Part shown: piece by piece, positions 1-6,271 of the stretch
Numbering within the stretch: position 1 is the first letter of the stretch
Layout of the letters: the number at the start of each line of letters is the position of its first letter
Assembly: GCA_019911785.1 (NCBI GenBank)
Contig: JAIOJM010000300.1
Span: 1 to 7,323, forward strand
Origin: Sulfuricella sp.
Lineage (GTDB): Bacteria; Pseudomonadota; Gammaproteobacteria; Burkholderiales; Sulfuricellaceae
Direction: 5' to 3'
Length of the DNA stretch: 7,323 nt
The notes under the pieces: model-generated
Seen by the model: the letters and a program-made list of their open reading frames with translations, nothing else
Databases searched by the model: none
Told to the model about the DNA's origin: nothing
Translations under genes and position numbers: made by a program

Positions 1-1823
1 ACCTCATCGACACCCAGGCGAATGGGCTGTTCCGCGCCGCCGACGATCTTGACCACCGCCTTGCGTACCATGCTGCCGAGCTGTTTTTCCAGATTCCGCA
101 CCCCCGCCTCACGCGCAAAGCCCTCAATGACGCGCTTCAGCGCGGCTTCGGTGATGGTGAGATTGCCGCGCTTCAGCCCGGCCTTCTTGAGCTGCTTCGG
201 CCACAGGTGGTGCTTGGCGATCTGCACCTTCTCGGCGGTGATGTAGCCGGAAAGCCGGATCGTCTCCATCCGGTCCAGCAGTGGCGCGGGGATGGTGTCG
301 AGCTGGTTGGCGGTGCAGATGAACAGCACCTTGGACAGGTCGAAGCGCACGTCCAGGTAGTGATCGAGGAAATCGACGTTCTGCTCGGGATCAAGCACTT
401 CCAGCAGGGCCGAGGCCGGGTCGCCCTGATAGGAAGCGCCGATCTTGTCGATCTCGTCGAGCATGATTACCGGGTTGGCCACGCCGCATTCCTTGATCGC
501 CTGGACGAACTTGCCCGGCATGGCGCCGATATAGGTGCGGCGGTGGCCCTTGATCTCGGCCTCGTCGCGCATCCCGCCCAGGGAAAAACGGTAGAATTTT
601 CGTCCCAGGGCATTGGCGATGGACCGGCCGATGGAAGTCTTGCCGACACCCGGCGGCCCCACCAGCAACAGAATGGAACCGGCAATTTCGCCCTTGAGCG
701 AACCCACGGCAAGGAACTCGATGATGCGTTCCTTGACGTCGTCGAGGCCATCATGATCGTGGTCGAGTATCTTGCGCGCCCGTGCCAGATCGAGCTTGTC
801 CCTGGAAAACCTGCCCCACGGCAACTGGCTCAGCCAGTCGAGGTAGTTGCGCGTCACCGCGTACTCCGGCGAGCCGGATTCGAGCACGGAGAGCTTCTGC
901 ATCTCCTCGTCGACGCGTTTTTTCGCCGATACGGAAAGCTTCAGCTTGGCCAGCCGCTCGCTGTAGCGTTCGATGTCGGCGGTCTTGTCGTCCTTGGCCA
1001 GGCCCAGCTCTTTCTGGATTTCCTTGAGCTGCTCGCGCAGGAAAAACTCGCGCTGCTGCTTGCTCATCTTCTGCTCGACCTGCTCGCGGATCTGCGACTG
1101 CAGCTTGGCGACCTCAAGCTCCTTCTTGATCAGAACCAGCACCTTCTCCATGCGGCGGCGCAGGTTGAAGGCATCCATCACCGACTGCAATTCCTCTTTC
1201 GACGCGGTGGTCAGGGAAGCGGCGAAGTCGGCCAGCAGAGAGGGCTCGTTCGGGCTGAAACGGTTGAGGAAGAACTTGAGTTCCTCGCTATACAGCGGGT
1301 TGAGCGGCATCAACTCCTTGATGGTGTTGATGATCGCCATCGCGTAGGCCTTCAGTTCATCCTCGTTGCGCGCGATTTCAGGGGGATATTCGACCTGCGC
1401 CACGTAAGGCGGCTTGCTGGAAATCCATTTAACGATGCGGAAGCGGCTCTGGCCCTCGGCAATGAACTGGATCTTGCCTTCGGCGCGCACCGGGTGATGC
1501 ATGCGCACCAGCGTGCCGATGGAATAGAAATCCTCCGGCGCGGCCCCTTCGGCGTGGGGAAGATTGACCAGGATAATGCCCGCCATCTGCTGCGGCGTGT
1601 CGCCGATCTTCTTCACTGTTTCCAGCCACGGACCCTCGTTCATCAGCAACGGCAGGGTCTGGGCGGGGAAGAACGGGCGCTCCGACAGGGGCAGCAGGTA
1701 AAGCGTAGTGGGATAAATGCCGGCAGGAACCGGGGGCGCAGCTTCCTCTTCGACATCGGTGGAACGCAGCACCTCGCCTTCGAGGAATTCCTGGTCTAGC
1801 GTGGCTTTCTTTTTTCTTGGCAT
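1..1823 (-). CDS. lon: Lon-type ATP-dependent serine protease, AsrA/Lon-2-like (3' end cut by window)
   Basis: Cytoplasmic AAA+ protease that unfolds and degrades misfolded or regulatory proteins. Reading the minus strand from the ATG at 1821-1823 gives 607 uninterrupted codons to the window edge. Visible in order are a basic MPRKKK start, a Lon N-terminal substrate-binding domain (about residues 40-240), a charged helical linker (about 250-330), Walker A GPPGVGKT (389-396), Walker B LDEID (455-459), a sensor-like TAN triplet and LLDRME with a likely arginine finger at R518. The Lon family is usually about 780-810 residues, so the Ser-Lys protease domain lies outside. The N-domain opens with LPLSERPFFPAQTLP instead of the classical 'PLRDVVVYP' type; from memory this matches the second Lon class such as Pseudomonas AsrA. 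AGGAG at 1828-1832 lies 4 nt before the start. The trpS stop is 23 nt upstream, so cotranscription is likely. Family is certain; subclass is inferred. Confidence 0.95.
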   Translation of the reverse strand, partial: MPRKKKATLDQEFLEGEVLRSTDVEEEAAPPVPAGIYPTTLYLLPLSERPFFPAQTLPLLMNEGPWLETVKKIGDTPQQMAGIILVNLPHAEGAAPEDFYSIGTLVRMHHPVRAEGKIQFIAEGQSRFRIVKWISSKPPYVAQVEYPPEIARNEDELKAYAMAIINTIKELMPLNPLYSEELKFFLNRFSPNEPSLLADFAASLTTASKEELQSVMDAFNLRRRMEKVLVLIKKELEVAKLQSQIREQVEQKMSKQQREFFLREQLKEIQKELGLAKDDKTADIERYSERLAKLKLSVSAKKRVDEEMQKLSVLESGSPEYAVTRNYLDWLSQLPWGRFSRDKLDLARARKILDHDHDGLDDVKERIIEFLAVGSLKGEIAGSILLLVGPPGVGKTSIGRSIANALGRKFYRFSLGGMRDEAEIKGHRRTYIGAMPGKFVQAIKECGVANPVIMLDEIDKIGASYQGDPASALLEVLDPEQNVDFLDHYLDVRFDLSKVLFICTANQLDTIPAPLLDRMETIRLSGYITAEKVQIAKHHLWPKQLKKAGLKRGNLTITEAALKRVIEGFAREAGVRNLEKQLGSMVRKAVVKIVGGAEQPIRLGVDE

Positions 1824-1846
1824 GATGCTCCTAACATGGAGTTAAC

Positions 1847-3049
1847 CTAGCCGTAATTCAACCCCATCGCCTCCCGCACGTCGCGCATGGTTTCGGATGC
1901 CAGCTCGCGCGCCTTTTCGCAACCGTCGGATATGATGTTGCGCACCAGGGCGGGGTCGTCCATGTACATCTGCGCCCGTTCGCGCATCGGCTTCTGCTCT
2001 TCCAGCACCGCGTCGATCACCGGTTGCTTGCATTCCAGGCAACCGATGCCGGCGCTGGTACAGCCCTGCCGCACCCATTCCTTCCGGCCTTCTTCAGAAT
2101 AGACCAGATGGAACTGCCATACCGGGCATTTCTCCGGCGTGCCGGGGTCGTTGCGCCGCACCCGCGCCGGGTCGGTCGGCATGGTGCGGATTTTCTTCGC
2201 CACGCTGTCCTCGTCCTCGCGCAGGGAAATGGTGTTGTTGTAGGATTTCGACATCTTCTGCCCGTCCAGCCCAGGCATCTTCGATGCCACGGTGAGCAGC
2301 GCCTGCGGTTCGGCCAAAATCATCTTGCCGCCGCCCTCGAGATAGCCGAACAGCCGCTCGCGGTCGCCCAGAGACAGGTTCTGCTGGTCGTTGAGCAGGG
2401 CGTGCGCGGATTCCAGCGCCTCCTCGTCGCCTTCCTGCTGAAAGCGGGTGCGCAGTTCCTCGTAGAGCTTGGCGCGCTTGCCGCCGAGCTTCCTGATTGC
2501 GGCCTCGGCCTTTTCCTCGAAGCCCGGCTCGCGCCCGTAGAGGTGGTTGAAGCGCCGCGCCAGCTCGCGCGTAAACTCGATGTGCGGCACCTGGTCCTCG
2601 CCCACCGGCACCTGGTTGGCGCGGTAGATCAGGATGTCCGCCGCCTGCAGCAGCGGGTAGCCGAGGAAGCCGTAGGTGCTCAAATCCTTGCCGCTGAGTT
2701 TTTCCTGCTGATCCTTGTAGGTTGGAATCCGCTCCAGCCAGCCCAGCGGCGTCATCATCGACAGCAGCAGGTGCAGTTCGGCGTGTTCGGGCACGCGCGA
2801 CTGGATGAACAGGGTCGCGCGGGACGGGTCCACGCCCGCGGCGAGCCAGTCGATCACCATCTCCCAGACGCTCTGTTCGATAATGCCGGGCGTGTCGTAA
2901 TGGGTAGTCAGCGCATGCCAGTCGGCGACGAAAAACAGGCACTCGTATTCGTGCTGCAGCTTCACCCAGTTTTTCAGTACGCCGTGATAGTGGCCAAGAT
3001 GCAGACTCCCGGTCGGGCGCATGCCGGACAAAACGCGTTCAGTAAACAT
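1847..3049 (-). CDS. trpS: Tryptophanyl-tRNA synthetase, long form with candidate Fe-S cysteines
   Basis: Class I aminoacyl-tRNA synthetase that activates tryptophan with ATP and charges tRNA-Trp in the cytoplasm. The 400-residue product has the N-terminal Rossmann signature PTGSLHLGHYHGVL with the HIGH-equivalent HLGH at 17-20, and KMSKS at 265-269. E. coli TrpRS is about 334 residues; the extra length is mostly a charged segment at about 176-257, before KMSKS, which I associate with betaproteobacterial-type TrpRS. The C-terminal helical region carries C308, C330, C337 and C340 (C-x21-C-x6-C-x2-C), very close to the [4Fe-4S] motif known in Thermotoga maritima TrpRS. The ATG at 3047-3049 puts the catalytic motif at the usual distance from the N-terminus; its Shine-Dalgarno is weak (A-rich AAGAA only). 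It begins 18 nt after the M50 protease stop and ends 23 nt before lon. No leader peptide or attenuator is visible. Confidence 0.97.
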   Translation of the reverse strand: MFTERVLSGMRPTGSLHLGHYHGVLKNWVKLQHEYECLFFVADWHALTTHYDTPGIIEQSVWEMVIDWLAAGVDPSRATLFIQSRVPEHAELHLLLSMMTPLGWLERIPTYKDQQEKLSGKDLSTYGFLGYPLLQAADILIYRANQVPVGEDQVPHIEFTRELARRFNHLYGREPGFEEKAEAAIRKLGGKRAKLYEELRTRFQQEGDEEALESAHALLNDQQNLSLGDRERLFGYLEGGGKMILAEPQALLTVASKMPGLDGQKMSKSYNNTISLREDEDSVAKKIRTMPTDPARVRRNDPGTPEKCPVWQFHLVYSEEGRKEWVRQGCTSAGIGCLECKQPVIDAVLEEQKPMRERAQMYMDDPALVRNIISDGCEKARELASETMRDVREAMGLNYG

Positions 3050-3067
3050 GTTCTTAGTTCTTTCTTA

Positions 3068-3712
3068 TCAAATACCGAATAGCAGCAATATCAGCGATTT
3101 TGCCACGTTAATCAGCGGCCCGATAATCGCCCCCAGCACGCCGCTGAACAGCAGGACCACCAGCAGGATCATGCCGTAGGGTTCCAGCAGGGAATAGCGG
3201 TAGGCCAACCGGTTCGGCAACAGGCTGACAGCGATGCGCCCGCCGTCCAGCGGCAGTAGCGGCAGCAGATTAAGCACCATCAGCACGACATTGATATTGA
3301 TCCCGGCCATGCCCATCAGCGCCATCGGCAGGGAAAACGGGCTGTCCGGCATCATGTTGGCGAGCTTCAGCGCCACCGCCCAGCCGAGCGCCATGGCCAG
3401 GTTTGCGCCGGGACCGGCCAGGGCCACCCACAGCATGTCCTTCTTCGGATTGCGCAAATTGTTGAAATTTATCGGCACCGGCTTGGCCCAGCCGAACAGG
3501 ATGCCTCCCAGAAACATGGTCAGGAGGGGAACCAGCACGGTGCCGATCGGATCGATGTGGCGCAGCGGATTCAGGCTCACCCGCCCCAGCATGTAGGCGG
3601 TGGTGTCGCCGAAGTGCTTGGCGACGTAGCCGTGCGCCGCCTCGTGCAGGGTGATGGCGAATACCACCGGCAAGGCATAAACGGCGACCTGTTGTACGAT
3701 ATTCAATTCCAT
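3068..3712 (-). CDS. Site-2 protease family (M50) membrane metalloprotease
   Basis: Predicted intramembrane zinc metalloprotease of peptidase family M50, the compact type without a PDZ domain. The 214-residue product has the zinc-binding HEAAH at 23-27 inside the first hydrophobic segment (about 8-30) and the third-ligand motif LPLDGGR with D156 in a later one. Between them are FGWAKPVP (73-80) and a glycine-rich LAGPGANL (98-105) in a membrane segment, both typical of the family. About five hydrophobic stretches are visible, the last near 180-212. The substrate is unknown; small M50 members of this kind are common and mostly uncharacterised. The ATG at 3710-3712 gives a short N-terminus before the HExxH helix, as usual. 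An AGAGG at 3726-3730 lies 13 nt upstream, which is long for a ribosome binding site. It lies 18 nt before trpS and follows the inverted-repeat gap. Confidence 0.93.
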   Translation of the reverse strand: MELNIVQQVAVYALPVVFAITLHEAAHGYVAKHFGDTTAYMLGRVSLNPLRHIDPIGTVLVPLLTMFLGGILFGWAKPVPINFNNLRNPKKDMLWVALAGPGANLAMALGWAVALKLANMMPDSPFSLPMALMGMAGININVVLMVLNLLPLLPLDGGRIAVSLLPNRLAYRYSLLEPYGMILLVVLLFSGVLGAIIGPLINVAKSLILLLFGI

Positions 3713-3733
3713 ATTTTCTTAAAAACCTCTTTT

Positions 3734-3834
3734 ATCCACAGATGAACACGGATTTACACAGATACCCCAAATGCGTGCAAGATGAGAAATGTGATTCATT
3801 GATAATCCGTGTAAATCTGTGTTCATCCGTGGAT
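3734..3834. repeat. Imperfect inverted repeat with 30-bp arms made of 10-bp units
   Basis: The left arm is 3734-3763 and the right arm 3805-3834, separated by 41 bp. The right arm, reverse-complemented, matches the left at 27 of 30 positions, and all three differences are A/G transitions. Each arm is three 10-bp units with the core CAC(A/G)GAT. The order is A, G, A in the left arm and G, A, G in the right arm read on the other strand. The element fills most of the 140-bp gap between yciO and the M50 gene, both on the minus strand. From memory, very similar sequences (beginning CCACAGATGAACAC) recur between genes in many environmental bacterial genomes; I cannot confirm this here. As RNA it could form a long stem with a few G-U or mismatched pairs. 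No uridine run directly follows either side, so it is not a standard terminator. Confidence 0.9.
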
Positions 3835-3852
3835 TGAATTGCTTTTTCTGGT

Positions 3853-4485
3853 TCACGCTACTTCCAGTCCAAACGGTTCAATGTCGCCCTTGCCCCGCCG
3901 CACCAGCACTGGCGTCTCGCCGGTCAGGTCGATCACGGTGGTGGTGTCCACGTCGCCGTAGCCGCCATCCACAACCAGATCGACCTGGCGCTCGAGCAGG
4001 TCGCGGATAGTGTAGGGGTCGTTGAGCGGGTGATCGTCCCCGGGCAATTGCAGGGTCGTGCTCAGCAACGGCCCGCCCAGCTCGGCCAGCAGCGCCTGGA
4101 GAATCGGATGATCCGGCACGCGCAGGCCGACGGTCTTGCGCTTCGGGTGCTGCAAACGCTTCGGCACTTCCCGAGTCGCTTCCAGGATGAAAGTGTAGCA
4201 GCCCGGCGTATTCGCCTTGAGCAGCCGGAACTGGCGGTTGTCCACCTTGGCATAAACGGAAATTTCGGCCAGGTCGCGACATACCAGGGTGAGCGGATGG
4301 TCTTCATCCACACCGCGGATCGCGCGGATGCGCTGCTGCGCCTCCCTGTCGCCCAGGCCGCAGCCCAGCGCATAGCTGGCGTCGGTCGGATAGGCGATCA
4401 CGCCGCCGTTGCGAATGATTTCCACCGTCTGGTGAATCAGGCGCGGTTGCGGGTTTTCGGGGTGGATGACAAAAAACTGGGCCAT
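3853..4485 (-). CDS. yciO: YciO-type Sua5/YrdC-fold protein
   Basis: The 210-residue product has the YrdC/Sua5 fold associated with threonylcarbamoyl-AMP synthesis for tRNA t6A. It resembles E. coli YciO almost from end to end: an N-terminus close to M-x-QFF-x-IHP-x-NPQ-x-RLI, YPTDASYALGC at 32-42, NTPGCYTFIL in the middle, a TTVIDLT segment near the C-terminus and the final G-x-GD. Genuine TsaC/Sua5 proteins carry a K-x-R substrate motif after the first third. Here that stretch reads IRGVDEDHPL (56-65) with no such motif, as in YciO, whose physiological role is unsettled; I would not call this the cell's t6A enzyme. The start at 4483-4485 is chosen because of the YciO match and a GGTGA 7 nt upstream; an in-frame ATG 33 nt further up would lie inside the PHP gene. 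It begins 2 nt after the PHP stop, so translational coupling is likely. Confidence 0.93.
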   Translation of the reverse strand: MAQFFVIHPENPQPRLIHQTVEIIRNGGVIAYPTDASYALGCGLGDREAQQRIRAIRGVDEDHPLTLVCRDLAEISVYAKVDNRQFRLLKANTPGCYTFILEATREVPKRLQHPKRKTVGLRVPDHPILQALLAELGGPLLSTTLQLPGDDHPLNDPYTIRDLLERQVDLVVDGGYGDVDTTTVIDLTGETPVLVRRGKGDIEPFGLEVA

Positions 4486-4487
4486 GG

Positions 4488-5336
4488 CTAGATCACCATT
4501 TCCGGCCAGTTGTGCCACACCGGCTTGCAGCCGGACGGCAACGCGGGCAAACGTCCCAGATCCATGTAGCTTTCACCCACTCCGTGAAAATCGGAACCGC
4601 AGGAAACCAGCAAATCGAATTCCCTGGCATAGTCGGCAAACTGTATGAACTGATCGGCGGTATGGCTGCCCGTCACCACTTCGATCGCCTCGCCGCCGGC
4701 TTCCTTGAAATCGGCGATCAGGCTGGCCAGATTGGTCCTGCCCAGATCGTAGCGGCCGGGGTGGGCCAGCACCGCGATCCCGCCGCTCGCGCGAATCCAG
4801 CCGATTGCATCGGCAAAATCGGCCCAGCGATGCTCTACATAGCCCGGCTTGCCCTTGACCAGGTATTTTTTGAATACGGTACGGGTATCCTTGACGATGC
4901 CTTTTTCCACCAGGAAGCGGGCAAAGTGGGTGCGGCTGATGATGCCCGGATTGGCGGCATAGGCATAAGCGCCTTCCAGGCTGCCCGGGATACCGGCCTT
5001 TTCCAGCTCGGCGGCGATGCGCACGGCACGTTCGCCGCGGCCGGCACGAATCGCTGCCAGGCCGTCCCGTAGCGGCCCGTAAGCGGGGGCTATGCGCAGA
5101 CCGACGATGTGCACGCTGCGTTTGTTCCAGGTTACCGAAATCTCGACGCCATTGACCAGCGCAATGCCCGCCTCGACCGCGGCCGCGCGCGCCTCGTCAA
5201 GTCCGGCGACATCGTCATGATCGGTCAGCGCCAGCACCCTGACGCCTTGGGCGGCTGCGCGCCGGACCAGATCGGAAGGCGTGAACAAACCATCGGAAAT
5301 GGTGGAGTGACTATGCAGGTCAATAACGGAGGACAT
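4488..5336 (-). CDS. rnm: PHP-domain 3',5'-nucleoside bisphosphate phosphatase / RNase AM (YciV-like)
   Basis: The 282-residue PHP-family metal-dependent phosphoesterase is predicted to be cytoplasmic. Metal-site residues are visible in the expected order: DLHSHST with H8 and H10, SDG with D15, TDHD with H40, E65, H76, SRTHFAR with H137, AHPGR with H192, and GSDFH with D249 and H251. Characterised relatives hydrolyse 3',5'-nucleoside bisphosphates such as pAp (Chromobacterium violaceum Cv1693) or act as the 5'-3' exoribonuclease RNase AM/YciV that trims rRNA 5' ends (E. coli); which activity dominates here is not visible. The start at 5334-5336 puts the first metal motif at residue 6, as in relatives. 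An in-frame extension to 5768 only reads antisense through yciB. The start has no Shine-Dalgarno and lies about 22 nt downstream of a candidate transcription start. It leads the leftward run and is followed by yciO after 2 nt, the same pairing as yciV-yciO in E. coli. Confidence 0.93.
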   Translation of the reverse strand: MSSVIDLHSHSTISDGLFTPSDLVRRAAAQGVRVLALTDHDDVAGLDEARAAAVEAGIALVNGVEISVTWNKRSVHIVGLRIAPAYGPLRDGLAAIRAGRGERAVRIAAELEKAGIPGSLEGAYAYAANPGIISRTHFARFLVEKGIVKDTRTVFKKYLVKGKPGYVEHRWADFADAIGWIRASGGIAVLAHPGRYDLGRTNLASLIADFKEAGGEAIEVVTGSHTADQFIQFADYAREFDLLVSCGSDFHGVGESYMDLGRLPALPSGCKPVWHNWPEMVI

Positions 5337-5347
5337 TAATAGTGGGC

Positions 5348-5377
5348 TTGTTAAAACAACCCGAATCATAGCAAAAT
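5348..5377 (+). promoter_or_regulatory. Weak candidate promoter for the yciB run
   Basis: TTGTTA at 5348-5353 and CAAAAT at 5372-5377 each match 4 of 6 sigma-70 consensus bases, with an 18-bp spacer. The pair sits 40 nt upstream of the yciB ATG in the only non-coding DNA before the rightward run. It overlaps the candidate promoter on the other strand. TTGTT/AACAA at 5348-5359 forms a small palindrome at the -35. This is a visual call only. Confidence 0.25.
5365..5373 (-). promoter_or_regulatory. Candidate extended -10 promoter for the PHP-yciO run
   Basis: Read on the minus strand, the site is TGCTATGAT: a -10 hexamer TATGAT (5 of 6 consensus) preceded by the extended TGn element. Its -35 is poor (TTCATC at 16 bp, 3 of 6), as is often tolerated with an extended -10. 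The predicted start near 5358 would leave a leader of about 22 nt before the PHP start codon. It would also exclude the alternative in-frame ATG at 5367-5369, which lies inside the -10 itself. Confidence 0.45.
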
Positions 5378-5417
5378 ACGGGTCTCGATGAAATGATGCG
5401 TAATCCGACCCGCCCTG

Positions 5418-5969
5418 ATGAAATTCCTTTTCGACCTGTTTCCCATCATCCTGTTTTTTGCCGCTTACAAGTTCTACGGCATTTTCACCGCCACTGCGGT
5501 AGCCATAGCCGCGACATTTGCCCAGATCGGCTGGGTCTGGTTCCGTCACCGCCAGGTCGACAAGATGCTGTGGATCAGCCTTGCGATCATCACGGTGTTC
5601 GGCGGGGCGACCCTGCTTCTGCACGATGAAACCTTCATCAAGTGGAAACCGACCGTACTCTACTGGCTGTTCGCCGGCGTGCTGCTGATCAGCCAGATCG
5701 CCTTCAGGAAAAACCTGATCAAAGCCATGATGGGGAAGCAGATGGTCCTGCCGGAAAACATCTGGCACAGACTGAATCTGGGCTGGGCCAGCTTTTTCAC
5801 CGTGGTCGGATTCGTCAACCTGTACGTGGCTTTCAACTTTTCCACCGACATCTGGGTCAACTTCAAGCTGTTCGGCATCCTTGGCCTGATGCTGCTATTC
5901 GTCATCGGCCAGGGCATGCTGCTGGCAAAATACGTGGTTGAAGTTGAAGAAGAGAAGGACGCTCAGTGA
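5418..5969 (+). CDS. yciB: YciB inner-membrane septation/envelope protein (septation protein A family)
   Basis: The 183-residue polytopic inner-membrane protein belongs to the YciB/IspZ family. Hydrophobic segments fall at about 3-20, 22-40, 50-69, 77-95, 120-139 and 148-170, with a short acidic cytoplasmic-looking tail (EVEEEKDAQ). Recognisable features are the MKFLFD-x-FP start, the K-x-YGI turn near 18-22, [11 protein letters not shown] around 73-83, and [14 protein letters not shown] near 111-124, which is the most characteristic part of the family. Family length is about 180 residues, so the gene is complete. E. coli YciB is linked to cell-envelope synthesis and division-complex contacts; biochemical activity is unknown. 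An in-frame stop shortly upstream restricts the start to this ATG, which lacks a clear Shine-Dalgarno. It leads the rightward run and its TGA shares one base with the yciI start. Confidence 0.95.
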   Translation: MKFLFDLFPIILFFAAYKFYGIFTATAVAIAATFAQIGWVWFRHRQVDKMLWISLAIITVFGGATLLLHDETFIKWKPTVLYWLFAGVLLISQIAFRKNLIKAMMGKQMVLPENIWHRLNLGWASFFTVVGFVNLYVAFNFSTDIWVNFKLFGILGLMLLFVIGQGMLLAKYVVEVEEEKDAQ

Positions 5970-6271
5970 TGCTGTACGCCATTGTCGGCGATGACGCACC
6001 GGACAGCCTGGAAAAGCGCCTGGCCGCCCGCCCCGCACACCTCGCCCGCCTGGATGCCTTGCAGCGGGACGGGCGGTTAGTACTGGCCGGGCCATTTCCC
6101 GCGATCGACAGCCCCAACCCCGGCCCGGCCGGATTTTCCGGTAGCCTGATCGTGGCCGAATTCGAATCTCTGGAAGCCGCGCGCATCTGGGCCGAGGCCG
6201 ACCCTTACCTCTCGGCCAGGGTTTTCGAACGGGTCACCGTCAAACCATTCAAGAAAGTACTGCCTGCATGA
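5969..6271 (+). CDS. yciI: YciI family protein
   Basis: The 100-residue ferredoxin-like-fold protein matches E. coli YciI across its length: MLY at the start, [17 protein letters not shown] at 12-28, AGP-x-PA-x-DS at 40-48, AGF-x-GS at 54-59, EFESLEAA at 64-71, ADPY at 77-80 and VKPFKKV near the end. The conserved H24 is in the place of the active-site histidine proposed for the family. No physiological reaction is established for YciI; related folds include dehydrochlorinase-like and monooxygenase-like proteins. AAGGA at 5955-5959 lies 9 nt before the ATG at 5969-5971; a GTG one codon earlier is possible but would add one residue only. Its start overlaps the yciB stop (TGATG) and its stop overlaps the next start (ATGA), so it is probably translated by coupling. 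E. coli also keeps yciI and yciB close together, near tonB. Confidence 0.95.
   Translation: MLYAIVGDDAPDSLEKRLAARPAHLARLDALQRDGRLVLAGPFPAIDSPNPGPAGFSGSLIVAEFESLEAARIWAEADPYLSARVFERVTVKPFKKVLPA

Noticed and set aside
207..1799. 530-codon open frame on the plus strand, antisense to lon
   Set aside because: It mirrors the lon reading frame, has no recognisable domain, is biased to Leu/His/Val/Arg as antisense translations of GC-rich genes are, and the minus-strand Lon motifs are unambiguous.
2024..3082. 352-codon open frame on the plus strand, antisense to trpS
   Set aside because: Same reasoning: it is a shadow of trpS with no family signature, and the TrpRS frame is clear over its entire length.
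3713..3804. Promoter for the M50 gene within the repeat gap (TTGCAC on the minus strand)
   Set aside because: The only plausible -35 is followed at 17 bp by GTAAAT, which matches the -10 consensus poorly, so I did not call it.
3734..3834. CRISPR-like array
   Set aside because: The repeated units are only 10 bp and adjacent without spacers, and the two long arms are inverted, not direct.
3721..3840. The inverted repeat as a Rho-independent terminator
   Set aside because: On either strand the nearest T run is about 8 nt or more from the stem, the loop is 41 nt, and the stem is not especially GC-rich. It does not fit the standard form.
4486..4518. Earlier in-frame start for YciO (11 extra residues)
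   Set aside because: It lies inside the PHP coding region, has no YciO match, and the downstream ATG has GGTGA 7 nt before it and the typical YciO N-terminus.
5337..5768. N-terminal extension of the PHP protein by 144 residues
   Set aside because: The extension reads antisense through yciB, and the PHP domain normally begins within a few residues of the first DLHSHS motif.
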